Positions 28,543 to 39,360 are shown, counted from the first letter of the stretch. The stretch is DNA of 64,000 nt from Methanosarcinaceae archaeon (GCA_030611265.1 JAUWQD010000001.1:62001-126000), one strand, 5' to 3'. The notes: generated by a model from the sequence alone, not told the origin. Translations and numbers: made by a program.

Positions 28543-29322
28543 TCAATTATTATTACTGAAGTTGGAGACCATCTCCAATAATCTATCTTTGATGACCTCT
28601 ATGGATTCAACAGCCACGCCACCAACATCAATTGGCGCCAACCCTTCCAAATCAGCACGGACAAGTTCGGTATCATAATTGATCTCACCCAAAACTGGTA
28701 TTCCCAGTTTACCAAGATGTGCCAAAACATGTTCTGACGACCCTTTATTAACAACCGCAGCAAGATGTTTGATCCCAATACCGCTCGCAAGGTCCTTGAT
28801 CCGGGACGCAGTCTCGATCGAACGCATGCCGGGTTCTACAACAATGATCATTAGGTCAATACCACGAGTTGTGCCGCGTCCAAGATGTTCGATCCCGGCT
28901 TCCATATCAAGTATCACTGCGCTGTTATCCTTCAGCACAACATGACGTAAAAGCGCGCGCAAAAATGCAGAAGCAGGACACATGCAACCGCTACCGCCGT
29001 TCTCTATCGTGCCCATGACAAGCATCTTGACACCATCAGGACCAACTACCCCGAAATTATCGACAATGTCATCGACCTTTGGGTTCAACTTAAAAACTCC
29101 GCCTTCGCCACCTGCACGCTCATCGATCATCTCCTTATAATCAGTAAGCGGGCGTGGGGGATTGTCGATACCAAGAGATGAAGCGAGATTCATATCCGCA
29201 TCAGCATCGATTGCAAGTACATCGAATCCATCCCGCGCAAGCATTCTTGCAAGAGTTCCGGAAAATGTGGTTTTGCCCACACCTCCCTTTCCTGTGATCG
29301 CTATTTTAATTATGGATCTCAC
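28543..29322 (-). CDS. cooC: CooC-type nickel/CODH maturation ATPase
   Basis: A 259-residue MinD/NifH-like P-loop ATPase. It has the deviant Walker A GKGGVGKTT, switch I DADADMNLAS and the CooC-specific CxC motif in SGCMCPAS near residue 112, which binds metal at the dimer interface in CooC. CooC helps insert nickel into carbon monoxide dehydrogenase of the acetyl-CoA decarbonylase/synthase. No CODH gene is nearby. The in-frame GTG at 29322 lies inside the GAGGTGA that should be the ribosome site; an ATT eight bases after that site would give the usual start (KIAITGKGG after the first residue). Confidence 0.85.
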   Translation of the reverse strand: MRSIIKIAITGKGGVGKTTFSGTLARMLARDGFDVLAIDADADMNLASSLGIDNPPRPLTDYKEMIDERAGGEGGVFKLNPKVDDIVDNFGVVGPDGVKMLVMGTIENGGSGCMCPASAFLRALLRHVVLKDNSAVILDMEAGIEHLGRGTTRGIDLMIIVVEPGMRSIETASRIKDLASGIGIKHLAAVVNKGSSEHVLAHLGKLGIPVLGEINYDTELVRADLEGLAPIDVGGVAVESIEVIKDRLLEMVSNFSNNN

Positions 29323-29383
29323 CTCATATATCGTGTAACCTATGGATATGTAACATCGATATATTGAATGGTTTAATCTATAA

Positions 29384-30115
29384 TTATTCTATCGTTTTAA
29401 TCAGTTCCAGAACACCCTCAATTTCGGTGTCACCATCAATTGTAATAAGAGTCTGTTCGATTGGTCCTATTTTCAGGTTAATGTCACCATCTGGAACAAC
29501 ACCAATTGCAAATATATTCGTACTTGAACTTGACCATGGAGCAATGATCGCCATAACATCAATTGATGCACCATCCATGTCACCATTGAAGGCAATTGTA
29601 CCTGAATATGTATTTGCAGTAACAGTTGAACCGTCTTTTACAGTAATCTCTTTTGTACCAACCTTTTTGAAGTTCTCAATATTGTTCTGGCTTGCCAGAG
29701 TGTCGATCTGGGAATCGATCAGACTGGCTGTGGCACTTGATGGCAGTGCAATTCCACCAGGCAGGACAACGCGAAGCGTTATTAACTGGGACCCTACTGT
29801 TGGTATTTGTACGTCAGCCTGTACACCATACTGATTTTGCAAGTTACGCAATTCCGCCAGTATATCCTGACCAAGTTGTTCATCCTGATACATGACCATC
29901 GCTGTGTTGACCTTTATTACTGTACCGGATATTTCTTCTTCCTGACTCTCATATACAACATCGCCACCCTGCACCCATCCATATTCAGAGAGTGCTTCAC
30001 TGCTGACTTTAGCAGGTGTAGCTTCAGGGGTTTCAAGACACCCGCTTGTTAGCGTTAAGGCGAGTAGAGATACAATTGTCAAAAATGTAATTATTCGTAA
30101 TCTTGAGTTTTTCAT
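29384..30115 (-). CDS. Secreted lipoprotein, unknown function
   Basis: A 243-residue exported protein. The signal peptide is followed by a lipobox, LTSGC, at about residues 22-26, so the mature protein should be lipid-anchored outside the membrane. The rest is beta-rich with several TVKDGST/VTANTYSG-type segments and no recognised domain or cysteine. The ATG at 30115 follows GGTGA at good spacing. It lies upstream of cooC on the same strand, 61 bp away. Confidence 0.7.
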   Translation of the reverse strand: MKNSRLRIITFLTIVSLLALTLTSGCLETPEATPAKVSSEALSEYGWVQGGDVVYESQEEEISGTVIKVNTAMVMYQDEQLGQDILAELRNLQNQYGVQADVQIPTVGSQLITLRVVLPGGIALPSSATASLIDSQIDTLASQNNIENFKKVGTKEITVKDGSTVTANTYSGTIAFNGDMDGASIDVMAIIAPWSSSSTNIFAIGVVPDGDINLKIGPIEQTLITIDGDTEIEGVLELIKTIE

Positions 30116-30263
30116 ACAAATCACCATATAGATATATATTTTTATTGCTATTTAAATATGTGCTGACCTTTTACTGTTATTAGCATGCAAGTAACTGTGC
30201 CCCACTCTCATGAATAGCACAGTTTATATCGCATCCATGAGAATTATATCAAAGAAAAACATC

Positions 30264-31127
30264 ATGCCAAACCGATTCGAGAAAGTGCGTAAAATATTGA
30301 TCATTATCCTTTTATTGAATTTTTTTGTTGCCATAGCCAAGATAGCCTATGGTCTTATTTCAAACACGCTCAGCATGCAGGCTGACGGATATCACTCACT
30401 TTTTGACGGCGTGTCAAACATAATCGGCATAATCGGGATTCAGATCGCATCCAAACCCCCTGATAAAAACCATCCTTATGGACATCAGAAATATGAAACA
30501 ATGGCGTCAATAGCCATTGCATTCCTCCTGCTATTTGTGGGATTCGAAATACTGCAAAGTTCAATTGACAGGTTCACAACAGGATCACAACCATGCATAA
30601 CCTCGATGAGCTTTATCGTCATGGTTGTTACAACTGGAATAAATCTTTTTGTTACAACCTATGAACACAAAAAAGGAGTGGAGCTAAACAGTGAGATATT
30701 AATCGCAGATGCAATGCACACAAAAAGCGACATCTACGTATCACTATCTGTGATACTGGGTCTGGTTGCAATTAAAATCGGATATCCCATAATTGATCCG
30801 CTTATTGCGCTCATCATTGCAATAGTTATTGTACGCGCAGGTATCTTGATCGTGCAACAGAGTTCCCATACATTGTGTGATGTCTCCCGTATTGATGATG
30901 ATGCCATCTGCTGTGTCGTTGAAGCAATGGAAGGCGTAATTGAGTGTCACAAGATACGAACACGCGGCGGTGCGGATGACATTCATATCGACCTTCATGT
31001 AAAGGTTCGTCCCGATATGCATACTGACAAAGCGCATGCGCTTGCGCATGATGTTGAAAAACGATTGATGGAGAGTTTTGCCGGCGTGAGTGATGTTGTC
31101 GTGCATATCGAGCCTGCAGATAGATAA
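30264..31127 (+). CDS. Cation diffusion facilitator (CDF) metal exporter
   Basis: About 287 residues with six membrane helices and a cytoplasmic C-terminal metal-binding domain. The transport-site motifs are clear: DGYHSLFDGVSN in helix 2 and DAMHTKSDIYVS in helix 5. CDF proteins export Zn, Fe, Mn or Co by proton exchange; the metal is not evident. Two ATGs lie upstream in frame (30210, 30237); I choose 30264, which gives the family's usual N-terminus, but no ribosome site decides. Confidence 0.88.
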   Translation: MPNRFEKVRKILIIILLLNFFVAIAKIAYGLISNTLSMQADGYHSLFDGVSNIIGIIGIQIASKPPDKNHPYGHQKYETMASIAIAFLLLFVGFEILQSSIDRFTTGSQPCITSMSFIVMVVTTGINLFVTTYEHKKGVELNSEILIADAMHTKSDIYVSLSVILGLVAIKIGYPIIDPLIALIIAIVIVRAGILIVQQSSHTLCDVSRIDDDAICCVVEAMEGVIECHKIRTRGGADDIHIDLHVKVRPDMHTDKAHALAHDVEKRLMESFAGVSDVVVHIEPADR

Positions 31128-31149
31128 ACTAAAAAAATGAAGGAATCAA

Positions 31150-31465
31150 ATGGGCATTAATTGTAATAAACTCGAACATTTATTTGCAAATGATGAATTC
31201 ATCATTTCAAACCATGCAAGAGTTAGAATGTTTGAAATGAATAATATCTACTAAAGATATAAAGAATGTCATAATCCATGGTCAAATAATTGAAGATTAC
31301 CCGGATGATGAGCCGTGTCCAGCAGCTTTATTTCTTGGATTTCCAAAAGGAAAAGCATGCCATGTTGTGGTAGCAGAATGTGACGACCACGCAAGAATAA
31401 TAACTGTTTACTCACCGGAAAAGGATAAATGGATTGATTATAGAATAAGGAAGGATAAATCATGA
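31150..31465 (+). pseudogene. DUF4258-type toxin gene broken by a frameshift
   Basis: The frame from the ATG at 31150 encodes LEHLF...ISNHARVRMFEMNNI, then stops at 31252-31254. A frame shifted by +1 continues at once with TKDIKNVIIHGQIIEDYPDD...CHVVVAEC...RIITVY and ends at 31463-31465. Joined, the two give a normal DUF4258 protein, the toxin-like partner often found before a YgiT-type zinc-finger protein. The downstream partner starts in the last codon region (ATGA overlap). Either a true one-base lesion or a sequencing error. Confidence 0.75.
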
Positions 31466-31716
31466 TGCCTGATAAATGCAGTTTTTGTAAAGGTAAACTT
31501 GTTAAAGGAAAAACTGAATTCGTAGTAAAAGTTGGAGATAAAGTACTTGCCATAAAAGATGTTTCAGCATATATCTGCGAAGAATGCGGTGAGGCCTACT
31601 ATACCCCAAACATTTCTAAACAAATTGATGAATTGATGGAAAAATTCCATACATCAACGTTACTTATGCATCCAATGGCTGCAGGGGAATTAAGTTTAAG
31701 CGAAACGGTGGCATAG
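31462..31716 (+). CDS. YgiT/MqsA-type zinc-finger protein (antitoxin-like)
   Basis: An 84-residue protein with CSFCKG at residues 6-9 and CEECGE near 39-42, the two CxxC of the MqsA/YgiT zinc finger, then YYTPNISKQIDELMEKF. It lacks the long helix-turn-helix domain of full MqsA. Its start overlaps the end of the broken DUF4258 gene, the usual arrangement in these pairs. Confidence 0.8.
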   Translation: MMPDKCSFCKGKLVKGKTEFVVKVGDKVLAIKDVSAYICEECGEAYYTPNISKQIDELMEKFHTSTLLMHPMAAGELSLSETVA

Positions 31717-31798
31717 ACTCTCCTGAGTTGCATTTCATGAATTCAGATGTTATACATTATCCAAAAAATCAAATAGCATCACGGAGATGTCTATAATC

Positions 31799-32890
31799 AT
31801 GCCAGGAAATACATTCGGTCATTCATTCAGGATAACAACATGGGGCGAGTCACACGGGCGCGCGGTAGGCGTTACTGTTGACGGAGTCCCAGCAGGATTG
31901 TTGCTTTGCGAAGAGGACGTACAAAAAGAACTTGACAGACGCAGACCCGGGCAGAGCGAGGTATCCACACCGCGCACCGAAGCCGACCGCGTAGAGATAC
32001 TGTCTGGATTATTCGAGGGCAAGACCACGGGCACGCCAATAGCGATGCTTGTTTGGAACAAAGATGCCAATTCTAGATCATATGATAATATCAAAAACCT
32101 TGCGCGTCCGGGGCATGCCGATTATCCATACATTGCTAAATACGGTATTCGCGATCACCGCGGGGGCGGACGCTCATCCGCGCGCGAGACCATTGGGCGC
32201 GTGGCTGCCGGTGCAATTGCAAAAAAACTCTTGTCTGAATTCGGAATTGAGATTGCAGCCCATGTGATAGAACTTGGCGGTGTCCGTGCAGAACCTGTTT
32301 CATTTGACGATATACTCAACAACGTTGAAAAAACTCCGGTACGGTGCGCCGATCCTGACGCTGCACAAAAGATGCTTGATGCGGTAACTCTTGCGCGCGC
32401 GGATGGGGACAGTGCAGGCGGTATTGTTGAAATAATAGCCCGCAGCGTGCCTGCAGGAATTGGAGAACCTGTATTTGATAAACTTGATGCCGATATTGCA
32501 AAGGCTATCATGAGCATCGGGGCTGTCAAGGGTGTTGAGATTGGTGCAGGATTTGAATGTGCGAACATGCGTGGCAATGAGATGAACGACCCGTTTATCA
32601 TCAAAAACGGACAGATTGCGACCGCCTCGAACAATGCCGGCGGGATCATTGGAGGCATTTCATCAGGGATGCCAATAATATGCCGCGCTGCTGTCAAGCC
32701 GACCCCGTCCATCTCAAAGATGCAGCGAACTGTTGATATGTCAACGATGACTGAGAAAGAGATTATGATAGAGGGACGGCATGACCCGACAATACCACCG
32801 CGAATGGTTCCGGTTGCTGAAGCGATGATTGCCCTGGTTATTGCAGACCACATGATCCGAAGCGGCAGGATCAATGCAAATTCGTTGTAA
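31799..32890 (+). CDS. aroC: Chorismate synthase
   Basis: A 363-residue chorismate synthase converting EPSP to chorismate with reduced FMN, last step before aromatic amino acid branches. Family signatures: [19 protein letters not shown] at the N-terminus, [31 protein letters not shown] and [15 protein letters not shown] near the C-terminus. I prefer the ATG at 31799 to that at 31787, which sits directly on the GGAG. The trp genes are 24 kb away. Confidence 0.95.
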   Translation: MPGNTFGHSFRITTWGESHGRAVGVTVDGVPAGLLLCEEDVQKELDRRRPGQSEVSTPRTEADRVEILSGLFEGKTTGTPIAMLVWNKDANSRSYDNIKNLARPGHADYPYIAKYGIRDHRGGGRSSARETIGRVAAGAIAKKLLSEFGIEIAAHVIELGGVRAEPVSFDDILNNVEKTPVRCADPDAAQKMLDAVTLARADGDSAGGIVEIIARSVPAGIGEPVFDKLDADIAKAIMSIGAVKGVEIGAGFECANMRGNEMNDPFIIKNGQIATASNNAGGIIGGISSGMPIICRAAVKPTPSISKMQRTVDMSTMTEKEIMIEGRHDPTIPPRMVPVAEAMIALVIADHMIRSGRINANSL

Positions 32891-33064
32891 AACAGTGACA
32901 ATATAGGTGCTTTACAGTAACAACATCTGTGCTTTTTTACGCAAAGCTCCGCATAACCGCCGCAGGCGGTGCGTTTCTATGCCACTGACCCGCAAAGATC
33001 GCACCCAACTTCACCCATAAAACACGAAATGATAAAAATATTATCGACATAGGTTTGAAATTAT

Positions 33065-33469
33065 ATGGTGATGGGGGGAATGTGCCGCCTACGGCGGATT
33101 GCATCCTTAGTTCCCAACCTTAACGACCTGCAAATAGATGCCCATCTCGGCGAACTCGTCGATGAGATGGATAAAGACATGTTGATAACATTATCAATCA
33201 ACCACATCGTCCGTCCTACAGCAATGCACAACATAAAAACGTGGTATGAAGGCTCTGCTCTCTCGCTGGAATATCCACAATTGTCAGTAACAAGTAAGAG
33301 CATAAGTGAACTGCTGAAAAGAATAGGCGACAGCGGCATCGCATCCATATTCATGGGAAAGATGACGCAACAACTCGATACAAAAAGTACACTTATGTAC
33401 GACATCACCAGTCTCTCGAATTACTCCAAATTGATCGATATTTTTGAGTACCGCACTTTCCGCAGGTAA
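33065..33469 (+). pseudogene. Remnant of an IS1634-like transposase
   Basis: A 134-codon frame whose content (ASLVPNLNDLQIDAHLG, HIVRPTAMHNIKTWYEGS, TLMYDITSLSNYSKLIDI) matches an N-terminal to central part of IS1634/IS4-family transposases. The family is around 500 residues; the catalytic core is missing, so this is a fragment. GC-rich short palindromes (CCGCCGCAGGCGG near 32953, GCCGCCTACGGCGG near 33083) lie before it. The following 280 bp to 33753 are AT-rich with no further coding match seen. Confidence 0.65.
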
Positions 33470-33753
33470 ATCCCAAAAGTGAATCTTTTTACTGACATTC
33501 CGCACGTATATATAAATTCTGTACTATTTTGACTGATGGCGGTTTTATGTATCTAATCATTATTATTTTTATATTGTGAATACATTGTGTATACATAAAC
33601 ACATAATCTAACCACCTTTGGTAGAATACGCTCATAGATTATTCTGCATCATTTGTACATAAACATCAAAAAACACAATCAGCTGCCATTATTCAACATT
33701 TACGAAAAAAGATTTGTTTTCAAAATATACCTGCGGAATATAAGTTCTTGGTA

Positions 33754-34284
33754 TCAGTTAGCTCTAATTATCCTTTGTACACAAAAGACTCCAACAGACA
33801 CTATTAAGACCCAGAGAATTACCAATGGGTATGAATCAAACTTATCTTTGATACTTGGTAAAACAACATCTGTACCGGAAAAAATTGTGTTTTGCATGCG
33901 ATATATGTCCAAAAGCCAATCACTTGTGATATATACTAAAAATAATAACAAGAAAAATAAGAAAGCTATTGCCAGATAGTAGTAAAAAGGAAGCGAAAGA
34001 TTCCTTGCAGCATGTTTAATTTGTGCAAATATTGTTGAAACAGCACACTCTTTTTTGACATAATGGGTTTTTCTGATTTGATGGATGTGTATTATATATG
34101 TCAGTAAACAGATATCGACAACAAGTGTTACAATTGTGAATTTATATAAAATTGGGATCAAAACGATGCCGATTATGAATGTACCTGCTACAAGATATAC
34201 CAAAGGAACTTTTCTAAACAAGGGCGTGTGGAATAAGATGTGTAGTACAGATGCTGCGAACACTATCAACGTTACAAATTGCAT
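33754..34284 (-). CDS. Multi-spanning membrane protein, unknown
   Basis: About 176 residues with five or six hydrophobic helices (N-terminal pair, two near 30-65, one near 100-122, one at the C-terminus) and a basic loop IHQIRKTHYVKKE. No family recognised. The ATG at 34284 is preferred to the GTG two codons upstream; neither has a good ribosome site. Confidence 0.55.
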   Translation of the reverse strand: MQFVTLIVFAASVLHILFHTPLFRKVPLVYLVAGTFIIGIVLIPILYKFTIVTLVVDICLLTYIIHIHQIRKTHYVKKECAVSTIFAQIKHAARNLSLPFYYYLAIAFLFFLLLFLVYITSDWLLDIYRMQNTIFSGTDVVLPSIKDKFDSYPLVILWVLIVSVGVFCVQRIIRAN

Positions 34285-34432
34285 GATCACATTAATACAA
34301 CCAATCTTTGTTTTAGTACATAATTTATAAAATTATGTACTTCGAGTTAATCCGACCGCCAGTGATGATTTTTTTCGTGTATTTCCGATTTTAAATATGT
34401 GGTAAAGTACAATCAATATCAGTGATCATTCC

Positions 34433-36067
34433 TCATGGTTCTCGCCTCAGGAAAAAACCTATAACAACAGCGATAATTGCAAAAACACCTTCAAACCCCG
34501 GCATTATTACTTCTTTGACATGATCAAGTTGCTCGCTCTGGGTAACATCATTCTGCGTCTTTTCATCTTCAACTGGAACAGTTACCTTTTCATAGACTTT
34601 TGGTGATGGAGTAAAGTCTCCAGCCAATTCCGTGACATATTTTGCGCGCAGTGCTGGCATATCAGCGATAGTATATGCATTTTCATATCCGCGCATATCT
34701 TCTAACAATAGTGGCATTGAAAGTTGTATGATTGGCTCTGGAAGCTGGACATTACTGATCGATTCCCAAACAATTCTTATCGTGTAGTTAAATTGTGCAA
34801 ATTCTCCCGGCTGAATGATCTGATTGTACGTAAGCACGCTATCATCTTCAATTAGCACAGCAGATTTTGGCACCACATCAGTAATAATAACATTTACTGG
34901 CAAATCGCCGATATTCTCCATCTTCACATTGACGTCTATCAGATCTTTTTTCTGGACTTTTAGTGTTGTAGTTATTTCAGAATTCAATGTTTTTGTAACG
35001 TAAATATATGGTCCATGCACATCTATATCTGGTTCATTTGAGACAGTGCGAATTTCATCGCCCCACATGTTCCATGTTGCAGATGCTGCTGGCATTTCCA
35101 ATTTACCGGGAATTTCAGGCAACAGTGTATATTCAAATACTCTGTATTCACCGGCAGGCAGGTCAAATTCCCATGACAGATTTTCATTTCCTTCAACAAA
35201 TTTGAAATTATCAGGGATGCTGTCATTTAACACTACATGAACCTTTCTGGTTTGGACATTGCTCACACTGATCGAAACATAGACGTTTTTACCGATGCTG
35301 ATCTCATCTACTATATTCTTGCGAATTTCGATTGGATCCTTTATTTTGATCGTTGCCGATCTTTGGACTGTGTGGACAGTACCTTTGGAATCACTCCAGC
35401 TTGCATTTACATTGAATGGATATGAGTTCTTTTTTGGATGTGGCGGGAATCTTAATTTAATCTCCTTTATTTTTTTTGCATCCCTTTCTATGCCTCCCAA
35501 ATAGTCGTATGACAATTTGTAATCATCATTCTTAAGTGTCAGGTCATCGATATCAATATTAAATTTCACATCTCTTGCAGTAAAATCGCCGTCATTTTCC
35601 AGAGTCACATTTAGTTCTATATCAGAATCCAGCTCATATGGGCTTTCGGTTCCAATGCTAAGTGATAGGAAGGCTTCATCTTTTAGTGTTGGTTCCCCTC
35701 TCCACATCTTCACTTCCGCTTTTGGATTTGAAGGCCAAAAACCAAATGACGAAAATAGATTCTTGTCTGTGACATCAACAACCTGAAGTTTTACTTCATC
35801 ATTGTAGTTCCAGATCGCTCCTTTTGAAAGAATTACCCGGTCTACTATTATATCATCTTTTAGGATATCAAAACTAACCAACCCTTCACCATTGAAATCA
35901 GTCAAACTAATCACATATTCCCCTACTGGAAATTTGGGCGAACTCCAGCTAAACGTGAATGTAACCTCATCGTCCCATGTAATGTCATCTTCGGCAAGTG
36001 CGGGGATAATGGATTGTAGAAACAGGGCAGTCAGTAGAATAAGCACAATCTCTTTATTAGGAACCAT
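34433..36067 (-). CDS. PGF-CTERM surface protein with CARDB/DUF11-like domains
   Basis: A 544-residue exported protein: signal peptide (LILLTALFLQSIIPALA) at the N-terminus, several beta-sandwich domains with ENDGDFTARDVKFNI and KMENIGDLPVNVIITDVVP patterns typical of CARDB/DUF11 repeats, then a PGF-CTERM sorting signal (MPGFEGVFAIIAVV plus basic end). PGF-CTERM proteins are cut and lipid-attached by archaeosortase A at the cell surface. The ATG at 36067 follows GGTGA by five bases. It ends an operon with two c-type cytochromes, so it may be a scaffold for them or an S-layer-associated protein. Confidence 0.8.
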   Translation of the reverse strand: MVPNKEIVLILLTALFLQSIIPALAEDDITWDDEVTFTFSWSSPKFPVGEYVISLTDFNGEGLVSFDILKDDIIVDRVILSKGAIWNYNDEVKLQVVDVTDKNLFSSFGFWPSNPKAEVKMWRGEPTLKDEAFLSLSIGTESPYELDSDIELNVTLENDGDFTARDVKFNIDIDDLTLKNDDYKLSYDYLGGIERDAKKIKEIKLRFPPHPKKNSYPFNVNASWSDSKGTVHTVQRSATIKIKDPIEIRKNIVDEISIGKNVYVSISVSNVQTRKVHVVLNDSIPDNFKFVEGNENLSWEFDLPAGEYRVFEYTLLPEIPGKLEMPAASATWNMWGDEIRTVSNEPDIDVHGPYIYVTKTLNSEITTTLKVQKKDLIDVNVKMENIGDLPVNVIITDVVPKSAVLIEDDSVLTYNQIIQPGEFAQFNYTIRIVWESISNVQLPEPIIQLSMPLLLEDMRGYENAYTIADMPALRAKYVTELAGDFTPSPKVYEKVTVPVEDEKTQNDVTQSEQLDHVKEVIMPGFEGVFAIIAVVIGFFLRREP

Positions 36068-36115
36068 GTCTTTCACCGGAATTCAGGAATACATTTACAT
36101 AAATTTTGCTGTATA

Positions 36116-36970
36116 TTAACCAATCGTAATTGTTCCATTGATGCATGAATACCGTTGTTTTTCCGCATTTGGATCTTCATGTAGGTAATGCATATTTGTT
36201 GTCTGCAATGTGGCATTGGTTTCTGAATGGCATCCAACACATGCCATGTAGCTCTTGGATACGCTAGAATCAACTGTACCACCCGGCGTATATCCAAAGG
36301 CAGGTATTTCACCTATGATGCGGCTTGTTGCCTGTGTACTTGCATTTAGATAGAACATATCATGCACAGTTGCTGATGACAGTACCTTTCCTATGGATAC
36401 TTTACTTGTAACATCATTTGTAAATAGCTCAGAATCAGTATAATTGTAATCACTATTTCCATGACACCTGTCATCATCGCAGAATCGCCTTGTTGAAGCG
36501 TGCCCTGATTCTGTAATAGGTGTGGTCTGGTGACAGAGCCTGCACAGTTCATTATATTCAACAATATCGTTTTCATTTGCATCCAGATCCATTTGGTATG
36601 ACTTTGAATCGTTATCTCTGACCCACATCTGTGTTGAAGAATTCCACTCCCACGTATCATTTGACCCGCTGTTATCTCCATCCATGTTGGTTGTGATGTT
36701 ACCAACAGCCGGGTCATAGTCAACACCACCGATTGCAAGATAAGTCGTATAATTGACATTCAGTGCAGCACGTTTATGCGCTGCAAGGACCGAATTATTT
36801 AGTGCAAGCATTTCCGTATGAACGTCGCTGTGACATTTTGCACAATCTACATTGGTGCCGCTCACAAATTCATGCGAGCCGCTATATAGTGAAAGTGTCT
36901 GTGGCACAGCTGTAATTGCAACTGCGAACAAGGACACTGCAATCAACACAAAATAGATTGGTTTTTGCAT
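36116..36970 (-). CDS. Extracellular multiheme cytochrome c (3-4 hemes)
   Basis: A 284-residue protein with an N-terminal signal or anchor helix (YFVLIAVSLFAVAITAV). Heme-binding motifs: CAKCH, CRLCH and CVGCH, plus an unusual C-DDDR-CH (CX4CH). Acidic Asp/Asn-rich stretches between them (NTTNMDGDNSGSND-like) suggest calcium-binding loops. The start at 36970 follows GGAGAG. With the 37448 gene it forms a cytochrome pair suited to carrying electrons outside the cell, as known for ANME-2 and related Methanosarcinales; the partner is unknown. Confidence 0.8.
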   Translation of the reverse strand: MQKPIYFVLIAVSLFAVAITAVPQTLSLYSGSHEFVSGTNVDCAKCHSDVHTEMLALNNSVLAAHKRAALNVNYTTYLAIGGVDYDPAVGNITTNMDGDNSGSNDTWEWNSSTQMWVRDNDSKSYQMDLDANENDIVEYNELCRLCHQTTPITESGHASTRRFCDDDRCHGNSDYNYTDSELFTNDVTSKVSIGKVLSSATVHDMFYLNASTQATSRIIGEIPAFGYTPGGTVDSSVSKSYMACVGCHSETNATLQTTNMHYLHEDPNAEKQRYSCINGTITIG

Positions 36971-36983
36971 AATATCGTCTCTC

Positions 36984-37448
36984 CTAGCTAAACATGCCCA
37001 TAGAATTATTATACAGTTTGGAATTATTTGTTGTAATAATATAATGACCTGATTGGTTAAGTCCACTTACACCTGGATTTATGATAATATCTCCGTTACT
37101 ATCGTAATTGGAGTGGCAATTCGTACAATATATCTGTTTAGTCATATTGTGAGCAAGGTTTATGTTTTTATTAGGATCTGCACTGGGATTGTATCCATGA
37201 CAGATGCACCCTGCCAATTGATGAGCGCTTGCCATAGTGGTTGAAACCTGATCCGGATGACATTTGATGCACATGTTACTTGCATTTGTTTTGTTTGTGT
37301 ACAGTGTGTGGCTGTCCAGAAATATTGCCTGGGAATTAATTATGGCAACAAACCCAACTACAAGTAATCCAATGACTAACAAAGTTACCTTTACTCTCGC
37401 ACCTATACTGAAAAGTTGTCCCAGTATTGTTAAGTTGTCTCTTGCCAT
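36984..37448 (-). CDS. Membrane-anchored small cytochrome c (2-3 hemes)
   Basis: A 154-residue protein with an uncleaved-looking N-terminal helix (VTLLVIGLLVVGFVAII) and outside domain. Motifs CIKCH and CTNCH bind heme c; GCICHG between them is a possible irregular CxCH site. Histidines HTLYTN, AHQL and AHNM are candidates for distal ligands. First gene of the three-gene cytochrome/surface-protein operon; 13 bp separate it from the next start. Confidence 0.8.
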   Translation of the reverse strand: MARDNLTILGQLFSIGARVKVTLLVIGLLVVGFVAIINSQAIFLDSHTLYTNKTNASNMCIKCHPDQVSTTMASAHQLAGCICHGYNPSADPNKNINLAHNMTKQIYCTNCHSNYDSNGDIIINPGVSGLNQSGHYIITTNNSKLYNNSMGMFS

Positions 37449-37801
37449 CCAAATTACCGGCTATAAATTGCGATATCTTATAGGGGATTTTCATCATCTA
37501 ACATCTCCACCAACTTATTTATAAGCATATATATAAAATTGGTGAAATGTTGGAGTTTATCGAGAAGGTTTTCATCGAAATCTTCTATAATATTATATAT
37601 CTTCTAATATTATATATAATACGTATTTGGTTAAAATACTTTGGTTGACAAAAATGTATTTATTTTCACGTTGTATCTTCTACGAAAATGGCGCCCAATA
37701 TTTATAAGATCATTCACTTTGTCCATTAAATGCGAAAAGATTAGTGTTTTATTGGTGGCGGAGTGATATGGCGTCAAAAATACCTAACAAATACGAAATA
37801 T
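37449..37801. promoter_or_regulatory. Intergenic region upstream of the cytochrome operon
   Basis: This 353-bp gap on the minus strand precedes the cytochrome operon and follows nadM. It contains an inverted pair CACCAA (37508-37513) and TTGGTG (37539-37544) around an AT-rich core with TATATATA, and a tandem repeat of about 19 bp, TCTTCTATAATATTATATA at 37581 and again near 37600. These look like promoter and regulator sites for the cytochromes. Confidence 0.4.
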
Positions 37802-38335
<534 letters not shown>

Positions 38336-39360
38336 TCAGTGCATTCCACATTCATCGAATGAGAATTTTTCACAGACTTCGAGATAGTGTCCTGAATTGT
38401 TTTTGTGTTTCATTTCGGTGAGTTTCTTGATAAGGAACATTCCCGGTTTTGGATCATTATTGATCTCAAGACCATCTACCATATTGATATATTTCTCACC
38501 AACATCAGTTCGTATCAATACACTGTTCCATCCATCAGGTGCACCAACTGAACCTACTGATATGTCAGCATGTACTGATGTGTAGTCACAGCAGTTGTGG
38601 CATGGATTCCTTGCAAGCGAGGCAATCTCTGCGATTGGCACATTGTGCTCTCCACCGTCTTTTGTGTATGCCCAGAACTTTCCGCCGCCAAAGTCCATCT
38701 TGACAACATCTTCAATGTTAAGTCCAAGAATATTCGGTATAATCTCTTCCTGCATCTTGTCGTGGTGGAAACTTTCCATGCACAACAATCCAATAATAAC
38801 AGCGATCTTATCATTTACGTTCTCACGTATTAGATTTGCTGCATGTACCTGACATGGTACACCTACAACAGCGATCTTACTGTGTGTTTTGAATAGGTCT
38901 TTTAAGATTGCATCAACAGGATCGGATGTATATTTAGTACCCTTTGTCTTGTCAACATCACCTGCTTGTGTGAGTACGATAACTTCAGTTTCCCATTTTT
39001 CGTTCATGGTAATACCGACAGCACAGTCGATCTCACCCTTTTCAAATAATGATTTTACTATTGCTGATGCCATTCCACCATCCTGACCCGGCAATTCGCT
39101 TTTTGCAGCAAAGAACCGTTGTACGTTTGCAAACTCATCTTCTGCGTATCCATCTACAACAGGGCAGACACGACCGCAGGTGAAGCATCCTTCACAAACA
39201 TTTGGTGCAGCACCTTTCTCATACAAAGATAGGTCATCAGGGTCACGGATTGCTGCTGTAATATCAACAATAACTGCATTGGCAGGACATACGGCTTCGC
39301 ATGCCCCACAAGCAGTACAGACGTCATATTCAATGACTTCCAAGATCTTTGGATGAACCA

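Noticed and set aside
31246..31256. The DUF4258 frame change could be programmed frameshifting.
   Set aside because: There is no slippery heptamer or downstream structure of the usual kind, and this family does not use recoding.
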